A stretch of 64,000 nt of DNA from Scolanthus callimorphus (lineage: Eukaryota; Cnidaria; Anthozoa; Actiniaria; Edwardsiidae), in assembly GCA_033964015.1 (NCBI GenBank), contig CM066919.1, forward strand, positions 20,524,146 through 20,588,145, given 5' to 3'. The notes beneath the pieces are model-generated. The model ran no database searches, was not told where the DNA came from, and saw nothing but the letters and a program-made list of their open reading frames with translations. A program made the translations under genes and the position numbers. This document shows, piece after piece, positions 24,313-36,470 of the stretch (the first letter of the stretch is position 1; every line of letters starts with the position of its first letter).

Positions 24313-25329
24313 GACAACGTGTGAATCGATTACGATTACGTCGTAAGGCGTAATCGTAGACATAAACATGCTTATCTTATCTTGAGGCTGTCTTGCTTTG
24401 CCCAGCTATGACGCTATTAGCTTTTAGAGCGACTGCCACATTGAAAGGGCAAAGCGGAGTGCTGCGGGTATAGCCTGGCTAATCTTGTTCTTTCACGCAG
24501 GATTGGTCGCCGCTTTACCGCTGGTGCTGTTTGGGGCGTGACAGGGATCTTCTGTTTCTGTGCGCTGGCAGTACCTGAAGGTAGTATGTCCGCTTATTTC
24601 AGGATTTTGAAACATTCACAAGTTATTCATAAATTTCAGTATTTTTTAATCCACAGATGGCGGCCTAATAAGGACTGCTTTGTTCGTCATTGCCAATGCC
24701 ATTATATGGATGAATTGGACTTCCATCTACCTCATCTCTACCGAGCTCTTCCCGACTGTAATAAGGTGCGTAAACATTTTTTTGGCGAGTTCGTGCTTTT
24801 CCCTGTACGTAGGTCTTTTTGCCTGGAAGTAGCTTGAAAGTAGCTACGCTCCCGCTGCCTGGGCAAAAAAATGGGACAACAACATGGAACTCAGAGCACT
24901 TTTGGGAAAACATGCAAGAGACGGCCTGTAAGGCTAATATCGAACCCTTTGATATGCTATGTTTCAATGATGCCCAACGTCTTTTTGCCATTTTTATTCT
25001 CCAGAACCACAGCTTTGGTGTTGTGCTTACCTTTGGTCGAGTGGGAGGAATCCTCGCCCCATATTTGGCAGTTTTGGTACGTGAAGAAACATCAGGGTAC
25101 TTTAAAAGATGAACTTTTTGTGTTGTAGAACCGTAGCTGTCTTTTTCTTATTTGCTATGACCGTTTGAACCTTCTGCACAAAATCACGGCGTTTAAAGGG
25201 GCCATATCATGGTCGTTTAGACAAAATGTTATAAAGAGCTGTGAAATAAATATGCAACTCAGACTCCTATATTATACTTTCATTAATAATAATAATAATA
25301 CGTTCTAGGAGCATTATACAAGCTCAATG

Positions 25330-25742
25330 CTTGTAAGCTATAATATATAGATAAGATAAAAAATAGTAAAATAGTTAGGACAATTTCGTAAATTGTTTAA
25401 ATATAAAAGTCTTAAGTTTTTATTTGAATGTGGCAATGTTGTCCCAGCGTTCTTAATATTGCAGGGCATGGAGTTCCAAAGCTTAGGAGCACAGATAGAA
25501 AAAGCTCTGTCGCCGTACAGTGTTTGAGTGTTAGATTTCGGTACAGAAAGCAAGTTTTGTCCAGAAGATCGAAGTTTGCGAGCTGGCTTATAAGATAGAA
25601 GCAAGTTAGAGATATAATGCGGAGCCATGCCATTTAGAGCCTTATAAGTATTAGCAAAATCTTGTAGTTAATTCTAAGTTTGATAGGAAGCCAATGAAGC
25701 TGAACAAGCACAGGTGTAATATGTTCCGATTTCTTGGTTCTA
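25330..25742 (-). mobile_element. LINE (non-LTR retrotransposon) reverse-transcriptase 3' fragment, part 1
   Basis: On the minus strand, a frame at 25338-25628 reads APHYISNLLLSYKPARKL, LLSVPKSNT, GDRAFSICAPKLWNSMP. This matches the known C-terminal end of CR1/L2-like LINE polyproteins (pattern GxRAFSxxAPxLWNxLP). The element is broken: no upstream RT domain is present. It is interrupted by a MITE at 25743-26104, after which similar sequence continues. Confidence 0.65.
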
Positions 25743-26104
25743 CCCCGGGGGGGGGGGGACTCCCATATTGTTGGGGCGGGGGTGCTTGTCGTACCTTTTA
25801 GGGTTTAAAATCAGGCGTCTAGTACCTTTTAGGGGGTAAAATTCGAAAACTTGCATTTTTTCCAGATAGGTACCTGTTAGAGGTCCGTTCTAGCAAATCA
25901 AGCAAATCACACTTGTTGGTAGCCTGAATTTCAGACGTATTTTCCCTCGTAAAAAATGCGAGAGAAAATTTACGAGGGAAAATACGTCTTTTTGGTACCT
26001 TTTAGGGGATAAAATTAACTAAGCGACGCCATTTTAGGTACCTTTTAGGGTAAAATCGAAAGTTCCCGACGAGCACCCCCGCCCTAAAAATATGGGGGGG
26101 GGGG
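25743..26104. mobile_element. MITE with CCCCGGGGGGGG-ACTCCCATA ends
   Basis: Left cccc then a G run and actcccatattgttggggc; right gccctaaaaatatggggg. Interior contains taccttttagggg several times on the two sides, and a central palindrome tattttccctcgtaaa with its inverse. Inserted into the LINE fragment. Confidence 0.7.
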
Positions 26105-26312
26105 TTACTAACAAGTCGAGCAGCAGTGTTCTGTAATCGCTGTAACTTTGTTAGTTCAGAATCGGGTAGGCCTTAAGAACAGAATACTGTTGCAGGAGTC
26201 CAAACGAGAAGTAACAAAGGCATGCACTAGCTTTTCACAGTCATGTTGATTCAGGTACTTGCGAATTCGGCCAATGCTTCGTATAGCGAAAGATGCAGAT
26301 TTGCAGATATTA
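26105..26312 (-). mobile_element. LINE fragment, part 2
   Basis: Sequence on the far side of the MITE (ctaacaagtcgagcagcagt and on) appears to continue the minus-strand retroelement fragment, ending near 26312. Assigned from context only. Confidence 0.4.
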
Positions 26313-27299
26313 TTAAATTAACTGAAACTTGCATCATGTAAGATTGAATAATTCGCTAAGACTGAAATATTCAGCCTTTTAACTCACCTAGCAGTTTAAA
26401 GGTTATTTCAGATTTACCCACACGATATTTTAATTAAATATCTGCGATACGCAGTTAAGCAGGATATTTATTTTCTGTGCGTTCCGCCAGAAATATGTCA
26501 GTTCGTTGAACTTCTATTGTTTGCACAATTACGTAATATTTCGCATATGTCATGTATAAACGTTCTAGCTTCTTCGGCTATTGATATACTGAACACGAAC
26601 CAATCACAATGCTCCAGTAAATTGTGTCTTGTATTTATTCTATATTTCGAGGTTAGCACAGAATGTTCATTTCTTTGAATTTGAAAGTTAGCCCTTTTAA
26701 CATTTCGACCTTTCGACCCCTGCTTCGTATTATATGAATGTTTTTTTTTCATGTGCTTTTTACATTTTCTCTCAGGCTCATATCGCGGTATGTACTACAC
26801 CCTCCCTTCATCATATTCGGTACGGGCAATGTGGCGATTGCTGTGCTAGTGTTGTTCCTACCGGAAACGGTTTTTGCCAACATGCACCAGACGATAGAGG
26901 AGACCGAGGCGGATAAAGAGTATTATGGGATACCCTGTTGCCACAAACCGGATGTGACGCATGGTGACACTAGCGATGAAGAAATGGTCGGTGCTGGGAT
27001 TAATACCAGGCTATTCAGATCGGAGGTGATGTATGACTCTCCTGATGAAGTAGAAATGGTCGATGGATGTGATGTGAGGAAATCACAAGACTGGGACGAT
27101 GGAGGAGTTGATCACACACCGGATGTGACGTATGGCTCCGGTGATGAAGCAAATTTGGTCTATGCACCCGGTCATGTGGTAAATGACTCCGCTGAAGAAC
27201 TAGAGATGTTATGTGATGGGATGTGAAGAACGCAGGCGAGTGGGGAAGTGGGAAATGCGATACAGAAACCATATTGTAAGGAATGGCTGATTGTATTTT

Positions 27300-28110
27300 T
27301 TTTCCGCACCGTGGGCGTCGAGGACCCTGAAAAATTCCAGGAGGGATCTGTCTATCTAAGCCCTGGAAATTCCAAGGGGAAGAGGTCTAGCTGGACCCTG
27401 GAAATTCCAAGGGGAGAGGTCTAGCTGGACCTTGGAAATTCCAAGGGGAGAGGTCTAGCTGGACCTTGGAAATTCCAAGGGGGAGAGGTCTAGCTGGACC
27501 TTGGAAATTCCAAGGGGGAGAGGTCTAGCTGGACCTTGGAAATTCCAAGGGGGAGAGGTCTAGCTGGACCTTGGAAATTCCAAGGGGGAGAGGTCTAGCT
27601 GGACCTTGGAAATTCCAAGGGGGAGAGGTCTAGCTGGACCTTGGAAATTCCAAGGGGGAGAGGTCTAGCTGGACCTTGGAAATTCCAAGGGGGAGAGGTC
27701 TAGCTGGACCTTGGAAATTCCAAGGGGGAGAGGTCTAGCTGGACCTTGGAAATTCCAAGGGGGAGAGGTCTAGCTGGACCTTGGAAATTCCAAGGGGAGA
27801 GGTCTAGCTGGACCTTGGAAATTCCAAGGGGGAGAGGTCTAGCTGGACTTGGAAATTCCTAGGGAGAGGAGTCGAGGACCCCTGGGAATCCTGGAAATTC
27901 CACGGGGGAGGGGGAGGGGGAGGGGGAGGGGGAATGTCTGTCTAAGCTGGTGGAAAATTGGGGTGCTTAGGTAACCTGCAAATTCCAAGGGAGGGGGTGT
28001 TCAGATTCCAGGGGAGTGGGGTGTTCAGGACCCTTGAATATTCCAAGAGAGGAGGGTGTTGACGATCCATGGAAATTCCAGGGGAGGGAAGCCTTCAAAT
28101 GGTAGGGTCT
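27300..28110. repeat. 35-bp minisatellite with internal palindrome
   Basis: Fourteen units of 34-35 bases between about 27375 and 27850, starting about 100 bases after the copy 3 stop codon. Each unit contains GAGGTCTAGCTGG and the perfect inverted repeat CCTTGGAAATTCCAAGG. Central units (27480-27790) are almost identical; units degrade on both sides (27300-27375 and 27850-28110, with gggagggggaggggg runs). The homogeneous centre and diverged edges are typical of a recently expanded array. Confidence 0.95.
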
Positions 28111-28904
28111 TCGACCCCGGGTGTGGAAAAAATGTGATCAGGTGATTCGTAATTAATTCGTAATTAATTTTGTTTAATTTGCGTTTTAAATTTTTGATTT
28201 CCTTTTATTTTTTATCATTTTAACCTGAATACAATTTTAATGTAATTTTATATATTTTAATGATACTTTATATATGTATATATTTTTTTTTCTGCATATA
28301 TCTAATATACATTTGTAAGAGCATTGAGGTAATATAATGCTCCAAATACTTATTAATATTATTCGAAGCGCGAGTTTCGATGGGAAATTAGGAAATATTT
28401 CGGCATTTTAGACAATTAGTTTGGAAAAAAAAAATGCACGCACATTCAGTAAGGAACTTCTAGTTTTACATGCACATTTTGGGGGGTTTCGACCATTACA
28501 GCTGATCACACCTCACGGTGCACAAAGGATTGTTTGTTCGTAGGTCCAGCGAGAAATACACGAACTTTTGCAGTTTTGGGAAGCAAAAAATTGAGTTAAT
28601 CATTGTATAGTCAAACGTAGTTTACATTTGACATAAGACAAGATTTTCTGAGGAGATGGAAAAGGTTTTATGGTTCATTGCAACTTTTTTTAGAATCTGT
28701 TTGGGACGGTTGGCTATGCAACAAAAATCGTTGTGATTGGCTTAATTTGAGAGCAAGAAATCAGCTACAGCTGTAACTTCCAACATTCTATATTCAACTC
28801 TTATAACAATATTCAACTAAAAAGTGTGTCTTTCTTTCATCTGTCACATCTGACTTGCTGTGACATACTGAAACATTGTTTAAGAACCGTAAATTCTGAA
28901 TAAA

Positions 28905-29430
28905 CATCACCCCATCTACAAGATCTCCACTATATGGCTGCCCGTTCAATATCGTATCATTATTAAAATAAATCTTCTTACTTTTAAATCTCTAAACGAC
29001 TCTGCACCTAATTACATCCAGGATCTTCTCGCTCGTTATATACCCGCTAGGACGCTACGATCATCTGCTGATCCAACAAACTCGTAATCAACAAATATCT
29101 CTTAGTCGTATGGTCTCAGAGCTTTTTCTGTTCGGGCCCCGATTCTCTGGAACCAACTGCCACTGAAGATCCGCCGTGCCGACTCTGTTTCAACTTTAAA
29201 TCGTTTCTTAAGACCCATCTTTTCAAGCAGGCATATCAATTGTAGTTTTAAACGGATAATTTTTAGTCGATATATATTGTAATTGTATTTTTTTTTAAAT
29301 ATGATAACCATGTTTTTACTATTTTTATTGTTTTTGGGTGGTTTTATTTTGTATCAAATTGTTATTATTGTTTTTTAATGGATGTAAAGCGCCTAGAACA
29401 TATACCGTTTCCGGGAAACGTTGTCACCCA
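28905..29430 (+). mobile_element. LINE 3' end (CR1/L2-like)
   Basis: The plus strand reads, with stops and small shifts, LPVQYRIIIKINLLTFKSLN, APNYIQDLLARYIPARTL, GLRAFSVRAPILWNQLPLKI, FLKTHLFKQAYQL. This is the C-terminal end of a LINE reverse transcriptase. The 3' tail carries tgtaaagcgcctagaac, seen often in such elements. It is part of an approximately 1.06-kb insertion (about 28900-29965) absent from the duplicate region upstream of copy 2. Confidence 0.75.
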
Positions 29431-30589
29431 AAAAGCCTATAAGCTTGAAGCGCAAGGATGATGGGGGCATCTAAACTGCTACTGTTTGATCTGAATTCAG
29501 ACAGTTATAGCAACCACAGGTAAAATCATTAATTTCAGCACATTTCTAAGCACGTTTGTTTCTAATATTTTAAAGAAATTCAAATAGATCTTTACCCATA
29601 CTCCCTAGCGCACCAAGCTTGTTGCTTTTTCCATATCAAGATAGTTCCTCGAAAATGTGTCGACTTTCTTCAATTCCTTATAAGGAAATATCTCCATACC
29701 ATATTGGAATCCCAGTAAGTTTTCACTATTTGTATTGACCCAGAAAGCTTAAAACTCAGCCAGAACTTGAATACACTCTAGGAAAGATGCTATGTGCATT
29801 TTCCGCCGTTTTTATCGCGGTTAAGACCTGGGAACAAGGTAGACAAGACACCACAGGAAGCCCGTTCGATTGCTAGAAAGTCGACACTGTTATCTTGATA
29901 TGAGTGACAACGTATCCCGGAAACGGTCTATATGAATAGGCGATATATATATTATTGTTATTATTATTATTAAAGCGCATTTGGGTCACAAATAGTATCG
30001 TGCATGAACTTTGTCCAAAAAAGCTTTGGTAAAAAGCCGTATCGTCATATTGAAATGACCGTCTTGTTGTACACCCTTTCACCTATGAACCCTAGCTTTG
30101 ACCAGGGCTTAGGTACAATTGTTAAGGGTTTGTTCTTATAAATGTTCAACCTTGTTTACTTTTCTAACGATTATTACCTTTTATTCCTTTTTGCACCTGT
30201 TGCCTTTCCCTTCTTTATTTTTTTATTTAATCTAATGTATTTTTTTCTAAATAGGAATATTGTAAAGCGCCAGAACAGCGATGTATGTGCGCTATAAGTA
30301 TTATTTTTTATTGTAAATCGACATTTTATATTTGGAGAGTACTCATTATACGGAGTTGGAATGAATGAGCAAGTGGCTTGCTTTCAAAGAGCCTATGTCA
30401 ACTGCCATTTTGACAGCATAGCAACATACCAAGTCCGAAAAAGCATCCATTTCCATCGGCTGATTTAGATAATATAGAGCAATTTTCTCGATTGAATTTG
30501 GTAAATCAAATCAGGAACTTTGTTTTTGAATTAAGCAATAAAAGTACTTTCCGAGTGCTCTCTGGTTTTTTACAAACACGAGAGCTAAT

Positions 30590-30650
30590 CAAAACTTGAA
30601 AGACACTCGCCTCCGGCTCGCCTCCGGCTCGTGTCTTTCAAGTTTTTATC
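30590..30650. repeat. Perfect hairpin upstream of copy 4
   Basis: aaaacttgaaagacac and the inverse gtgtctttcaagttttt flank cgcctccggct repeated. The stem is about 16 bases. Could be a tiny MITE; function unknown. Confidence 0.6.
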
Positions 30651-31532
30651 AGTTCGATCAACATTCCCCGAGTGTTTGTAAGAAAAGCAAGAAGCCCGGG
30701 TTAGCGCGCGATCCCCGCCGCCATCTTGGATTTTGGAGTGGGTGCGGCCCGGGGTCGAGGAGAAACATCGAGGGGAGGGGTGGGGGAGAGCGATCGCTAA
30801 CCAAGGTTTCTCACCATAAAAACAACGCTCTGACCGCTTGCATATCGCGATACCTTCCGATAACTCGCACATTCACGAGTTATAGGAGGTTCTTTTAAAT
30901 AGCGAAACAGGTAGGGGGACATTTGGATTCAAGAAACACACACGCACTGTCAGCCTTAAAAAACGTTGATGAAATTCCTCTTTCCCAAAATCACTCAGTT
31001 AATTTGTTATTTCACAGCTTTGAAACTGTTATTCAAAAGTAATTCTCTCCCCTCAAAGTCTTAAATGAGCGAAAAATCTCCATAAGACATCAATCGAGGA
31101 TATATTTCAAACCAGAGTCTTAAAATAGCATTTGGAACAGAGAAATGGGAAATTGATGGGATGTAAATTTATGGTTGAACGTTTGAACACGACTCCGTTC
31201 AAAGGAATGTAATCACGTGCGGCTAAGAACTTTCAGTTGCAGACACGAGACATTTTCGGAGCCGAAAGTCACTCGATAGTCACTTTAGTAAACTTTCGAC
31301 CCTCGCCGTATAACCCTTAAAAGTCATCTCTAAGAAATGTAACAATCCCAGGGGCCAGGTCAATAAAATTGCGACATCAGAAAAAAGAACCTTTGTCGTG
31401 GTAAATACTGCGTTCTACAGTTCGAAAAAGTCCACTACCCTCTGGGGCTGCAAGCTTGTACCTGGCTCAGGATATCCCAAAAAGAAAATATTAACGATAC
31501 AATGATTGATAGATTAATTAAAAATAAAGGAA

Positions 31533-31615
31533 CTGACAGGTGACCCTCATAATACTTGAAAACCCAGATATTTATCTATTATATATATATAGGTTCAAGA
31601 TATGCATCACTGTAT
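31533..31615 (+). promoter_or_regulatory. Conserved promoter block of copy 4
   Basis: CTGACAGGTGACCCTCATAA at 31533, then aaaacccagatatttatcta and a TATA run (31575-31592), then the leader atgcatcactg. Shared in order with copies 2, 5 and 6. It lies 145 bases before the ATG at 31678. Confidence 0.6.
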
Positions 31616-32404
31616 TTCTGTGAGCTCTGAGATGGCTCCTCGCTTCGAGCATTGTCACTGACTGCTTTCTTGAAAGGATGAAGGGGGGAGAGAAAGGAGA
31701 AACGAGCCCGAGAAGTATGTTGCTTTTGATGACATCTTCAAGGCCGTCCGGTCGTTGGGCCCTATCAGAGAGTTCTTTGCGTTAGGGACAAATTTCTTGT
31801 TGGTATGGTGATGGGTTTCCAATTCTACATCTTGGTGTTTGGTTATGGGACCGTCCGTTTCGTTGTTGCACGACACCCAATGTTTTCTTGTCCTGAGAGC
31901 CAATGCTGCAGCAACTGTACCGATTACGAGTTTCTGGGGCCAATGAGCACTTTTGTTGTTGAGGTAAGTTTTTCTCTACATAGTGATGTCTATTTTATAC
32001 TTCTTAGAAACTTTCCATGCGAGATATCGCGAGCAACAAGCGTCAAAACGTCCACCTGTATTACAACCAACATCATACGCCTAACAGTACAAACATATTT
32101 CTTTTCTTTTAAGGTTAATTAAGAAAAAAGCTTTCTTCCCGTTAACGTTATTTGGACGCGCAAACCATGTAACACGACTGTGTTCGTAACCCTTGGAGTT
32201 TCCATCGAATAACAATTTGTTAATTGATTTACAACCTCCATATTGTGAAGTCAATTAGAGTTTACGTGGCCGCCTGGTTTGTAATATTCTATCCAAAAAA
32301 TGACTTGAATGATGAGGCATGGATCGTGATACATGGTTTCACATGAGAAACGTTGGAAAGAGGTCAAAACAATGGTATACTTATAGTACCAGTATTGCAT
32401 GAAT

Positions 32405-32646
32405 TTCAGGCCCGTAGCCAAGGATTTTTGTGTGTGTGTTGGGGGGGGGGGGGGGCTAATCTAGAAAAAGCGGACCAAAGTGGTATGAATTTTTTAACGC
32501 TAGTCAAATTCACTAGAAAAGCAAATATACGAAACTGGCTGTATGCCAAAGTGACTGCAGTCTTCTGTTGGCCCAATTAGTCACTAAAACAGTGTTTTCA
32601 ATCCCATAAATGTGGACCTTTTTGTCGCGTGGGGGGGGGGGGGGGG
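32405..32646 (+). repeat. Dispersed repeat B in copy 4 intron 1
   Basis: Matches 3888-4062 and, inverted, 7258-7480: gaattt..aacgctagtcaaattcac, tgtatgccaaagtgact. Bounded by G runs (32440-32454 and 32631-32648). Confidence 0.6.
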
Positions 32647-33852
32647 GGCTTGCGCTGAATTTGACTTGATTTTACTTCTTAACTGAAGCTCAAATCAACG
32701 GCATTGCCGAGATGTATCTCTAAAAGCAATATCCCAAAGTATGAGGTATTGAAACTTTTTTGCGCTGTTCGGCTGGTTTACGCTAGCGACCTAACGGCAT
32801 TATGCCAAACGGCAAAAGTGTGGGGAAAAAAACAAATACTCATACCAGTGCTAGTTTATCTCGATGTATCCTTTTAAGTAAATTTTCGCTTTCGAGTGGG
32901 ATCATTTTATTCGCGTGACGTGGAGCTTATGTTCTAGTGTTTCGAGCCAAGCAGAGGTTCGAAGGTCCCACAATGTCACGCTTGGGTATGAGATCGCGTG
33001 TTTTTCTGAGATAAGGCTGCGGCACAACTATTGCGCCGAATGAAATAGCCTGCGTGATGCAAGCGTTTCCGTGTGTTTTTCAAGGAAAAATCAGGAGAAA
33101 GCGGAGACAAGTTCCGACGAGCGACCCAAATCGTCCTTAAAACTCCGCGGGAATGCTTGCTTGCAAAACAGGCTACGAATGCAATGACTAGGCGTGCCAG
33201 GAGATGTCGTCATTTACGTTGTTGGTGGGCGATAATTAAGGACGAAATCCGCAAGAAATTCGAGCAATATGATAAAATTGGAAATAAATCTGGTAATGTT
33301 TGTTTGTTCCCAGTTTAACCTGATTTGTGAGCGCGCATACTTGGTGCCGTTGTCCAGTCGTGTTTCTATGGCGGAACTCTCTTAGGGGTGCTGGTAGCCG
33401 GCATTATGTCCGATGTTTTTGGAAGAATGTTTACTACTTACATCTTCAACTTCCTCATGGTGAGTAAGCAGCATTGGTTTTTACAATATATTCTTTAATG
33501 CGGCATATTTGTGCTCGTGGGACCATGGGGACAGGGTGGTATCAATCATACGTATAAACGCTACCTACAGCGGCCACCTATTATGCGGCCACCCTCTATT
33601 AAGCGGCCACTTTTCAAAGTCCCAAAATAATGTCACTCAAGTACTGTATTTAATACCTCTATTCAGCCGCCACATCTGTTTTGGTGACAGAAAATGTTGT
33701 GACAATTGACAACAACAGCAATTTCTTCTTTGTTGTGACAAGCTACAAGCCGCTAATGCAACTCAGACATCCGCTGGTGGTTCCTTGAGAAGCAATTTTA
33801 CAGGGTTTCAGCGGACATTGAAGTGCAACAGTGAATTACTATTCTTGTACTA

Positions 33853-34388
33853 CCGGCGACCGGTTAGCGCAGTGGTAGAGCGCCGGGCTTGTGCGGGAGG
33901 TTCGGGAGTTCAAACCCCGGCCGGGCCAACTCTCAGGTCTTTTCTAAATAATTGCAAATGGTTAGACCTTCGCGCCTTCTCTGATAGGACGTTAAACCGT
34001 AGGCCCCGTCTCTCGCATACACTACACTAACCTGAACCAGAGAGACGTTAATGAACCACGGGGACGTCGGAAGTTACCCCATCCTCAGTGGAGGGCTTAC
34101 AACTTACTTCCACCACACTGACCAGGGAACCTTGTAATTCTCAAGTCCCTTTATTACGTTTGATACCACTAAATCCCAGAATCCCTTTCGTAGTTCCTTT
34201 TGTTTGCCTCATTTACACCATTATCTTGCAGCTGCCAAAGGAGCTCAAACTTTTGAATAACAAAACGAATTCGAACAGGATTCTGGTAGTAGTGTATCAA
34301 GATGTTATAAGGAGAATTGTGTATTGGAGCCTCGCTCTGTGAGGATTTCCCGGCCCTCGGGCAAAAGCATAATAAATGATAAATGAGA
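33853..34388 (+). mobile_element. tRNA-derived SINE in copy 4 intron 2
   Basis: The head is tRNA-like: box A TTAGCGCAGTGGTAGAGCG at about 33864 and box B-like gggagttcaaaccccgg at about 33905. It is followed by a non-tRNA body (gacgttaaaccgtaggcccc, accccatcctcagtgg) and ends near cataataaatgataaatgag. This is the layout of a SINE, not a functional tRNA, because it lacks a proper anticodon arm and acceptor pairing. Confidence 0.6.
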
Positions 34389-34849
34389 GATTTTCACAGC
34401 TTTGAATCATCGTACAGGTGAAACCCAATTTACATTTCACATCATCAGACAAGATTTTCTGTAGACTAACTGTTTTGAACGCTTGGCCATGCAACTACAA
34501 AAATATTTCTGATTGGCTGATTTGGGAGCAAGAAATCAATCAAGTGTGAGACGAATACTGACTAATCTCAAAGACCGAGACAGACATTGAGTACTGGGAT
34601 TCGGAGAGATGTTTAGCTTATTCTTATTCTAAAAGCAAAAAACAGAGACTGGTCATGCTCGAGATTTGGTTCAAGAGTAAAAAACTGCTCAAGAAAACAA
34701 CTTTTCGATACAGGCCGCTCCCATATTACCTCCCTTATCATAGAAGTAAATCTTAATATTGTAACTCGTTCGCAATCCACTACTCTTAGAAAAAATGTAT
34801 GCACTTGTAGATGCTTAGCTAGCTTAGCTTAGTAGCGGATCCCTAATTG

Positions 34850-35160
34850 TACAATCCGCAATCTATCTTATTTAGTATAAACCAACTAATGGTCTATATT
34901 ACAAATCCTGCGTTCTGATTGGCTGAGCTACTAATGGTCTATTAGTGATAGACCGTGCCTGGCAAAACCACCGCCTTTCTTTACAAGGAAACTTGATTTT
35001 CAACATAAAATAATGGAATTCATTGCCAAAACTGACCAACTAGTTGGTTTATACTAAAACAATTAGACTCTCGTCCTTATGTGCTATGATATCAATAGAC
35101 CATCGGCCTTCGGCCTCATGGTCTATTCATCATAGCACATTCGGCCTCGAGGTCTAATTG
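34850..35160. repeat. Palindromic repeat cluster in copy 4 intron 2
   Basis: Arms tataaaccaactaatgg (34878) and ccaactagttggtttata (35037) bracket one palindrome. A second is built on gtgctatgatatcaatag and ttcatcatagcac, with ggtctat and atagacc around cggccttcggcc. Looks like two nested MITE-like elements; no coding. Confidence 0.55.
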
Positions 35161-35799
35161 TTAAATATAGCTGCAAAACAGTAGTATGGTATGCACTGAT
35201 TTAGCCCCTCTTTTTTCTTTGAAAATATGTCATCTAGCTCATTAATAACTTGCGCAAGCCCGTTCAGAATCCTGATTTTAACCCCTGATGGAAGCTACTT
35301 CATGTATTGGCTCCGCCAAGCAAAAAATACCCTTTTTACAGATTTTGAAATTGGCTAGGTTTGATGTCAACAAAACACCTAACTTTGTCGAGAAAAATCC
35401 ATACTTGCCCGATTGCATTACGGGAAGGTATCTACCTTCTGATTGGCCAATTACAGCGCGCGAATTTTGATTCCCATATAATATTAATAATTTCCTGTAT
35501 TTACTTCATAGATTGCCACATCTCTTGGCGTGTACTTCGTAAACTCTACCGTCCTCATGGCAGTGCTGGTGTTCTTGAATGGTGCAGCCACGATGGGTAC
35601 CCACACGCCATTCTTCGTTCATTTCATGGAGCACGTCGGCCCAGGGTGGAGGACTTGGATCAACACTTTCCATAGTTTTCTCTGGGGTTTCCATTCCCTA
35701 GTCTTCACTTAATCTGTTATTTGTAACTTACTGGAGAAATCTTGCGCTTGTTGCTGCGCTGTCGGGTGTTCCTATTTACTTCTTCTACAAGTAAGAAAA

Positions 35800-36019
35800 T
35801 AGACCAAATCGGCTAACGGTGTTTTCATCTTATTGCCACCCATTCAGTTAATGTTACGATTCCTTTGGGTGGATACCTTAGTTAGTTCTGCACATACACT
35901 AGTGCACTCGGTCGAGTTAGAAAAATTTGACAATTGTAACCACCCAAAGGAATCATCACATGATCTGATAATTGGTTGGCAACAAAGATGTAAACATTTT
36001 TATAGCCGATTGTTGTCTA
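35800..36019. mobile_element. MITE family A in copy 4 intron 3
   Basis: Same family and same position (ten bases after the exon 3 donor) as 11584-11801. Left end TAGACCAAATCGGCTAACGG; right arm ends agccgattgttgtcta. Inserted before copies 2 and 4 separated. Confidence 0.8.
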
Positions 36020-36470
36020 TCGATCTCCCTATTTTGCTCACGAAATCTGGAGCTTAAAGCCTTAGTCAGCCGCCATTTTGCCAGCCTAGCAACTTACCAG
36101 GTCAAAAAAAGTATCCCTTTCCATCGGCTTATTTGTATATTTTTAGTGCAATATTTCGGTCAATAATTGCAACCAAGCTATAACTGTTCTGTCTGAGTGT
36201 TGTAGTTCCCCAAATAGTATTAACAAATATTATTAGGGCTCGTTGTGGTAATTCGGACTTTGATAATTTTTATTTCGCGCGTTTAACAGCAAATCCGTTG
36301 TCCTCAAGAATTAATATAGGTTGCTCAGGAATTTGGTTTCTTCCATAGCTTTTGGTTTGCTGCCCTACGCTGGCCGTGGACTAAAGCCTCTAGGGATAGG
36401 ATTGTAAGAGAAGATAATAGGAATCCTTTAAGCATTTTATTTTTCAAAGAAGGAACTTGAAAGTAAACAT

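Larger units (their letters stand above)
13474..27279 (+). pseudogene. SLC22-like transporter copy 3, all nine exons, several frameshifts
   Basis: Exons: 13474-13755, 17152-17298, 19618-19897, 20832-21082, 23670-23803, 24501-24580, 24657-24765, 25005-25076 and 26776-27279. Start MQAKQVKPRKESYAAFDD aligns with the other copies. Exons 1, 2, 6 and 7 are open. One-base losses relative to intact copies occur in exon 3 (TTTT to TTT before GTAAC), exon 4 (CTCCTCGATGG to CTCCCGATGG), exon 5 (aacttt to aact), exon 8 (GCGTTTGG to GCTTTGG) and exon 9 (at least three). Every splice site is kept, and the last codons still read ETIL in their own frame. The protein would be a 12-helix MFS transporter with two to three tail repeats if the frames were open. 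Either a young pseudogene or a gene with sequencing indels; the lesions are too many for error alone, given clean neighbours. Confidence 0.65.
27280..31532. other. Intergenic region between copies 3 and 4
   Basis: No convincing gene. In order: minisatellite, AT-rich DNA, sequence homologous to the region after copy 1 (from about 28370), a LINE-bearing insertion, and sequence homologous to the region just before copy 2 (30060-31530). The reading frame at 30596-30898 lies in a GC-richer patch with a hairpin, and its antisense is equally open. It is not supported as a gene. Confidence 0.6.

Noticed and set aside
27375..27860. CRISPR-like array
   Set aside because: Units are contiguous with no unique spacers, and the DNA is eukaryotic; it is a minisatellite.
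30585..30898. Overlapping ~100-residue frames on both strands
   Set aside because: GC-rich patch with a hairpin; both strands equally open, no protein-like features.
33853..33930. Functional tRNA gene
   Set aside because: A and B boxes are present, but the acceptor and anticodon arms do not pair and a SINE-like body follows.
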